A DNA stretch of 34,208 nucleotides from Bacteroidales bacterium (GTDB taxonomy: Bacteria; Bacteroidota; Bacteroidia; Bacteroidales; Muribaculaceae): the NCBI GenBank assembly GCA_030531495.1, contig JAUNNJ010000017.1, forward strand, positions 1 through 34,208. The letters run 5' to 3'. The notes under the pieces are model-generated. The model made no database searches and was not told the DNA's origin. It saw only the letters and a program-made list of their open reading frames with translations. The position numbers were made by a program, and so were the translations under genes. Shown one piece after another: positions 31,157 to 34,208 of the stretch (positions are counted from its first letter, which is position 1; every line of letters starts with the position of its first letter).

Positions 31157-31187
31157 CAAAGATATAGAGTAAATTTTGAATTACCAA
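31157..31187 (-). promoter_or_regulatory. Bacteroidota-type promoter for DUF2975-HTH
   Basis: On the minus strand TATCTTTG at 31164-31157 (followed by C) with TTG at 31187-31185, spacer 20 nt. The predicted leader is about 40 nt. Confidence 0.82.
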
Positions 31188-31338
31188 AAAATTCAATAAA
31201 AAAATATCGTAAAACGATAAAAATATTTCGTTTCGCGTATTTTTTTTGTGCAATGTTGTATCAATTGTAAAAAAAGTCGTTCTACTGTAAAAAAATGCGA
31301 AATTGGTTAACTAAGTAAAAAAAGTAATGTAATATAAG

Positions 31339-31368
31339 TTGGTTAACGCATATTATTTTGTAAATTTG
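31339..31368 (+). promoter_or_regulatory. Bacteroidota-type promoter for the 2-oxoacid oxidoreductase operon
   Basis: TTG at 31339-31341 and TAAATTTG at 31361-31368, spacer 19 nt, predict a leader of about 35 nt. The 292-bp region between this and the DUF2975 start is very AT-rich with several A-runs and contains no gene. Confidence 0.8.
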
Positions 31369-31406
31369 TGATAACTAACGGAAACAACTATTTTAACTAC
31401 AAAAAT

Positions 31407-31637
31407 ATGGCTAAAATTAACGGAGCTGTAGTGGTTGACACAGAGCGATGCAAGGGCTGTAACCTTTGTGTGGTGGCTTGCCCCCTCAATGTGCTCGATC
31501 TCCAGAAAAAGAAAGTTAACAATCGCGGCTATCACTTCGCCTATATGGTTGAGGCAGAAAAATGTATTGGCTGTCAGAGCTGTGCATTGGTTTGCCCTGA
31601 TGCCTGCATCGAAGTGTACCGTGTGGTAGAAAAGTAA
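31407..31637 (+). CDS. 2-oxoacid:ferredoxin oxidoreductase, ferredoxin-like delta subunit
   Basis: A 76-residue electron-transfer subunit with two [4Fe-4S] clusters: C15-x2-C18-x2-C21-x3-C25-P and C53-x2-C56-x2-C59-x3-C63-P. It carries electrons from the catalytic subunits to free ferredoxin. ATG at 31407 is chosen over an upstream in-frame start at 31368, which overlaps the end of the promoter. First gene of the delta-alpha-beta-gamma operon; the alpha subunit gene follows after 33 nt. It could be called KorD or VorD depending on the substrate of the complex, which sequence alone does not settle. Confidence 0.93.
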   Translation: MAKINGAVVVDTERCKGCNLCVVACPLNVLDLQKKKVNNRGYHFAYMVEAEKCIGCQSCALVCPDACIEVYRVVEK

Positions 31638-31670
31638 CAGAATCCCCAAAGAATTATACTACAAATAACA

Positions 31671-32759
31671 ATGAATGAAGAAGTGAAATTGATGAAGGGT
31701 AACGACGCCTTGGCAATGGCTGCCATTCGCTATGGCGCCGATGGCTATTTTGGCTATCCTATTACCCCGCAGTCGGAAGTGCTTGAGTGCCTTGAGGCAG
31801 AAATGCCTTGGGAAACCACTGGCATGGTGGTGCTTCAAGCCGAGAGTGAAGTGGCTGCAATCAATATGGTATATGCTGGCGCTTGTTGTGGAAAGGCTGT
31901 GATGACCTCAACCTCAAGCCCTGGTTTCAGTTTGATGCAGGAAGGCGTGTCGTTTATGGCAGCCAGCGAAGTGCCTGCTCTGTTGGTGAATGTGCAGCGT
32001 GGTGGCCCTGGTTTGGGTACTATCCACCCTTCACAAGCCGACTATTTCCAAGCCACTAAAGGCGGTGGCCATGGCGACTACCACTTGATAGTGCTTGCTC
32101 CAAGCAGTGTGCAGGAAATGGCCGATTTTGTGGCGCTTGGCTGGGATTTGGCGTTTAAGTATCGTTGCGTATCCCTAATCCTTTCCGATGGCATGATTGG
32201 ACAAATGATGGAGAAAGTGGTGCTTCCACCACAGCGCCCTCGCCGCACTGAAGAAGAAATTCGCAAGCAATGCCCATGGGCTACACTTGGCCGCAAGGGT
32301 ATGCGCCCCAACAACATCATCACTTCTCTCGAACTCGACGACGACAAGATGGAGGCCAACAACCTTCGTTTCCAAGCCACATACCGAGAAATTGAAAAGA
32401 ATGAAACTCGTTGTGAGTTGGTGAACACCGACGACTGCGACTACCTGATTGTGGCATTCGGCAGCCAAGCCCGTATTGCCATGAAGGCGATGGAATTGGC
32501 GCGAGAGCAGGGACTGAAAGTGGGCTTGGCTCGTCCAATCACACTATGGCCTTTCCCTGTGGAACAAATCAAGAAGGCTGCTTCTAACGCCAAGGGCTTG
32601 CTCGTGGTGGAAATCAATGCCGGACAGATGATTGAAGACGTGAAGCTGGCTATCGAAAGCAGTAAACCTGTGGAGCATTTTGGCCGACTCGGTGGCAATG
32701 TGCCAACTCCCGACGAAGTGCTTGAAGCATTGAACGACAAACTCATCAACAAGAAGTAA
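31671..32759 (+). CDS. 2-oxoacid:ferredoxin oxidoreductase, alpha subunit (KorA/VorB type)
   Basis: The pyrimidine-binding half of the thiamine pyrophosphate site plus the coenzyme A-side domain, 362 residues. Visible family features are GYPITPQSEVLE, QAESEVAAINMVYAGACCGKAVMTSTSSPGFSLMQEG, the long PPQRPRR linker, and a C-terminal transketolase-like domain (DYLIVAFGSQARIA to ARPITLWPFP). The protein resembles those named 2-oxoglutarate or 3-methyl-2-oxobutanoate (2-ketoisovalerate) oxidoreductase subunit A/VorB. Its stop overlaps the beta-subunit start by one base (TAATG), indicating translational coupling. Confidence 0.93.
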   Translation: MNEEVKLMKGNDALAMAAIRYGADGYFGYPITPQSEVLECLEAEMPWETTGMVVLQAESEVAAINMVYAGACCGKAVMTSTSSPGFSLMQEGVSFMAASEVPALLVNVQRGGPGLGTIHPSQADYFQATKGGGHGDYHLIVLAPSSVQEMADFVALGWDLAFKYRCVSLILSDGMIGQMMEKVVLPPQRPRRTEEEIRKQCPWATLGRKGMRPNNIITSLELDDDKMEANNLRFQATYREIEKNETRCELVNTDDCDYLIVAFGSQARIAMKAMELAREQGLKVGLARPITLWPFPVEQIKKAASNAKGLLVVEINAGQMIEDVKLAIESSKPVEHFGRLGGNVPTPDEVLEALNDKLINKK

Positions 32760-33544
32760 TGGCTATGGAATTAAAGGATATTATTCAACCACAGAATCGA
32801 GTTTACAAGAAACCCGCTCTGTTGAACGGCAACCACATGCATTATTGCCCAGGCTGTAGCCATGGCGTGGTGCACAAATTGGTGGCTGAAGTTATTGAAG
32901 ATATGGGCGCTGCAGAATACACAATCGGTGTGTCACCTGTGGGCTGTGCAGTGTTTGCCTATAACTATATTGACATCGACTGGGTGGAAGCTGCTCACGG
33001 TCGTGCCACTGCTATGGCAACCGCTATCAAGCGCCTTTCGCCCGACAAGATGGTATTCACTTATCAAGGCGATGGCGACTTTGCCGCGATTGGTACTTGC
33101 GAGTCAATCCACTCCTGCAACCGTGGCGAAAACATTGTGATTATCTTTATCAACAACGCCATTTATGGCATGACTGGTGGTCAGATGGCGCCTACCACAC
33201 TGCTCGGACAGAAGACATCGACTTGCCCTTACGGACGTCGTGTCGACCTCAATGGCTATCCATTGTCAATCACTCCGCTCTTGGCTCAACTTGATGGCAC
33301 TTGCTATGTGACTCGTCAGAGTGTGCACACTCCAGCATCCGTTCGCAAGACTAAGGCGGCTATACGCAAGGCGTTCGAAAACAGCATGGCAGGCAAGGGC
33401 ACCTCGGTGGTGGAAATCGTGAGCACCTGCAATTCGGGTTGGAAGATGACACCTGAAAATGCCAACAAGTGGATGGAAGAGAATATGTTCAAGAAATACC
33501 CATTGGGCGACTTGAAGAATGTAGATGACAAGAAGGAGGAATAA
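32759..33544 (+). CDS. 2-oxoacid:ferredoxin oxidoreductase, beta subunit (TPP-binding)
   Basis: The diphosphate-binding half of the thiamine pyrophosphate site, 261 residues: CPGCSHGVVHKL near the N-terminus, then SPVGCAVF, HGRATAMATAIKRL, and the TPP motif GDGDFAAIG ending about 30 residues later in NNAIYGMTGGQ. With the alpha subunit it oxidatively decarboxylates a 2-oxoacid to the acyl-CoA while reducing ferredoxin; the reaction is reversible. A second ATG (32765) could also be used. The gamma gene starts 3 nt after the stop. Confidence 0.94.
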   Translation: MAMELKDIIQPQNRVYKKPALLNGNHMHYCPGCSHGVVHKLVAEVIEDMGAAEYTIGVSPVGCAVFAYNYIDIDWVEAAHGRATAMATAIKRLSPDKMVFTYQGDGDFAAIGTCESIHSCNRGENIVIIFINNAIYGMTGGQMAPTTLLGQKTSTCPYGRRVDLNGYPLSITPLLAQLDGTCYVTRQSVHTPASVRKTKAAIRKAFENSMAGKGTSVVEIVSTCNSGWKMTPENANKWMEENMFKKYPLGDLKNVDDKKEE

Positions 33545-33547
33545 GCG

Positions 33548-34087
33548 ATGAAAGAAGAAATGATTATTGCCGGTTTCGGCGGACAAGGTGTCCTCTCTAT
33601 GGGTAAGATTTTGGCTTATTCTGGATTGATGGACGACAAGGAAATCACTTGGATGCCTTCTTATGGACCAGAACAGCGTGGTGGAACAGCAAATGTGACC
33701 GTGATTTTAAGTGATGAACGCATCAGTTCTCCAATTCTTAATATGTACGACACCGCTATCGTGCTCAATCAGCAAAGTCTTGACCGTTTTGAAAGTCAGG
33801 TAAAACCTGGAGGCGTGCTGATTTACGACAGCTACGGTATCCATAATCCTCCCACCCGCACCGATATCAAGGTGTATTGCATCAATGCGATGGAGGCCTC
33901 ATTCGAGATGAAGAATGGCAAGGCATTCAATATGATTGTGCTCGGTGCTTATTTGAAGATTAAACAAGTGGTGAGTGTGGAAAATGTGCTCAAGGGCTTG
34001 AAGAAAACCCTCCCAGAACGCCACTGGAATCTTCTCCCAATGAACGAAGAAGCCTTGAAGAAAGGCATGTCGCTCGTTAAGGAATAA
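33548..34087 (+). CDS. 2-oxoacid:ferredoxin oxidoreductase, gamma subunit
   Basis: A 179-residue Rossmann-like gamma subunit: IIAGFGGQGVLSMGKILAYSGL near the start, WMPSYGPEQRGGTANVTVILSD, and SSPILNMYDTAIVLNQQSLDRF. It completes the four-part complex. In the gut-Bacteroidales context the complex may run succinyl-CoA plus CO2 to 2-oxoglutarate for glutamate synthesis, or oxidise branched-chain 2-oxoacids; sequence alone cannot decide. Last gene of the operon, with a terminator 32 nt beyond the stop. Confidence 0.93.
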   Translation: MKEEMIIAGFGGQGVLSMGKILAYSGLMDDKEITWMPSYGPEQRGGTANVTVILSDERISSPILNMYDTAIVLNQQSLDRFESQVKPGGVLIYDSYGIHNPPTRTDIKVYCINAMEASFEMKNGKAFNMIVLGAYLKIKQVVSVENVLKGLKKTLPERHWNLLPMNEEALKKGMSLVKE

Positions 34088-34118
34088 GCAGCAAGTATGC
34101 TTTTGCATAATATATCAA

Positions 34119-34159
34119 TTTCCCGTAAGTGTGTAATAATTGCTTGCGGGAAATTTTTT
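34119..34159 (+). terminator. Terminator of the 2-oxoacid oxidoreductase operon
   Basis: TTTCCCGTAAG (34119-34129) pairs with CTTGCGGGAAA (34143-34153) as an 11-bp stem with one G-T pair and a 13-nt loop, followed by TTTTTTCC. Confidence 0.9.
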
Positions 34160-34208
34160 CCTGACTTCGTCATCGTGTCACCCAAAAATTCTCGTCGAAT
34201 AATTTGGC

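Noticed and set aside
1-34208. CRISPR arrays, insertion sequences, prophage, integrons or toxin-antitoxin modules
   Set aside because: No repeat-spacer pattern, transposase, integrase, phage gene or toxin family was seen. The HTH/DUF2975 pair looks superficially like a toxin-antitoxin module, but the membrane protein is a known family with no toxin features.

Overview
The window looks like a chromosomal segment of a gut-type member of the order Bacteroidales (Bacteroidota), possibly Muribaculaceae or Prevotellaceae; the family call is an inference. Supporting evidence includes a one-piece hybrid two-component regulator, class II aldolase, Kor/Vor-type 2-oxoacid:ferredoxin oxidoreductase, a DUF4105 (Lnb-type) protein, and secreted proteins with type IX-like C-terminal tails. 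Eleven sites also match the Bacteroides promoter (TTG at -33, 19-22 nt spacer, TAnnTTTG at -7), and Shine-Dalgarno sites are largely absent. I see no phage, insertion sequence, CRISPR array, rRNA or integrase gene.

Layout, left to right. 1-1865: a secreted beta-sandwich protein, a candidate 57-residue ORF, and AT-rich spacer. 1866-5140: a TPR-sensor hybrid two-component regulator and tRNA-Pro(GGG) followed by a perfect 36-bp palindrome. 5170-8305: class II fructose-bisphosphate aldolase, divergent from a secreted GH36-like alpha-galactosidase. 8339-11584: a probable operon of secreted nitroreductase-like protein, DUF5715 (M15-like), HAD phosphatase and aroB. 11784-18416: DUF4105/Lnb-type membrane protein, RluA-type pseudouridine synthase, grpE-dnaJ, ispE and cardiolipin synthase.

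18574-22341: a mini-protein that is little more than a signal peptide plus a type IX-like sorting tail, then a glycerol operon glpK-glpF-outer-membrane barrel read from a clear promoter about 150 nt upstream of glpK. 22489-25029: folD and ffh, each with its own terminator. 25030-25655: a gene-poor stretch with a 13-bp inverted repeat and five tandem 9-nt units. 25656-28767: low-molecular-weight tyrosine phosphatase and a GH20 beta-hexosaminidase. 28824-34159: NADP-type glutamate dehydrogenase, an HTH/DUF2975 pair on the opposite strand, and a four-gene ferredoxin-dependent 2-oxoacid oxidoreductase operon (delta-alpha-beta-gamma).

The genes are mostly housekeeping and carbon metabolism: glycan breakdown (GH36, GH20), glycerol uptake and phosphorylation, glycolysis, anaerobic 2-oxoacid and glutamate metabolism, isoprenoid and shikimate steps, protein folding and targeting, and envelope lipid and lipoprotein maturation. 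The points most worth a second look are the outer-membrane barrel in the glycerol operon, the near-leaderless sorting-tail mini-protein, the NPA-to-NAA change in GlpF, the palindrome behind tRNA-Pro, and the repeat-rich spacer at 25.0-25.6 kb. I found no convincing novel multi-gene defence or mobile system.
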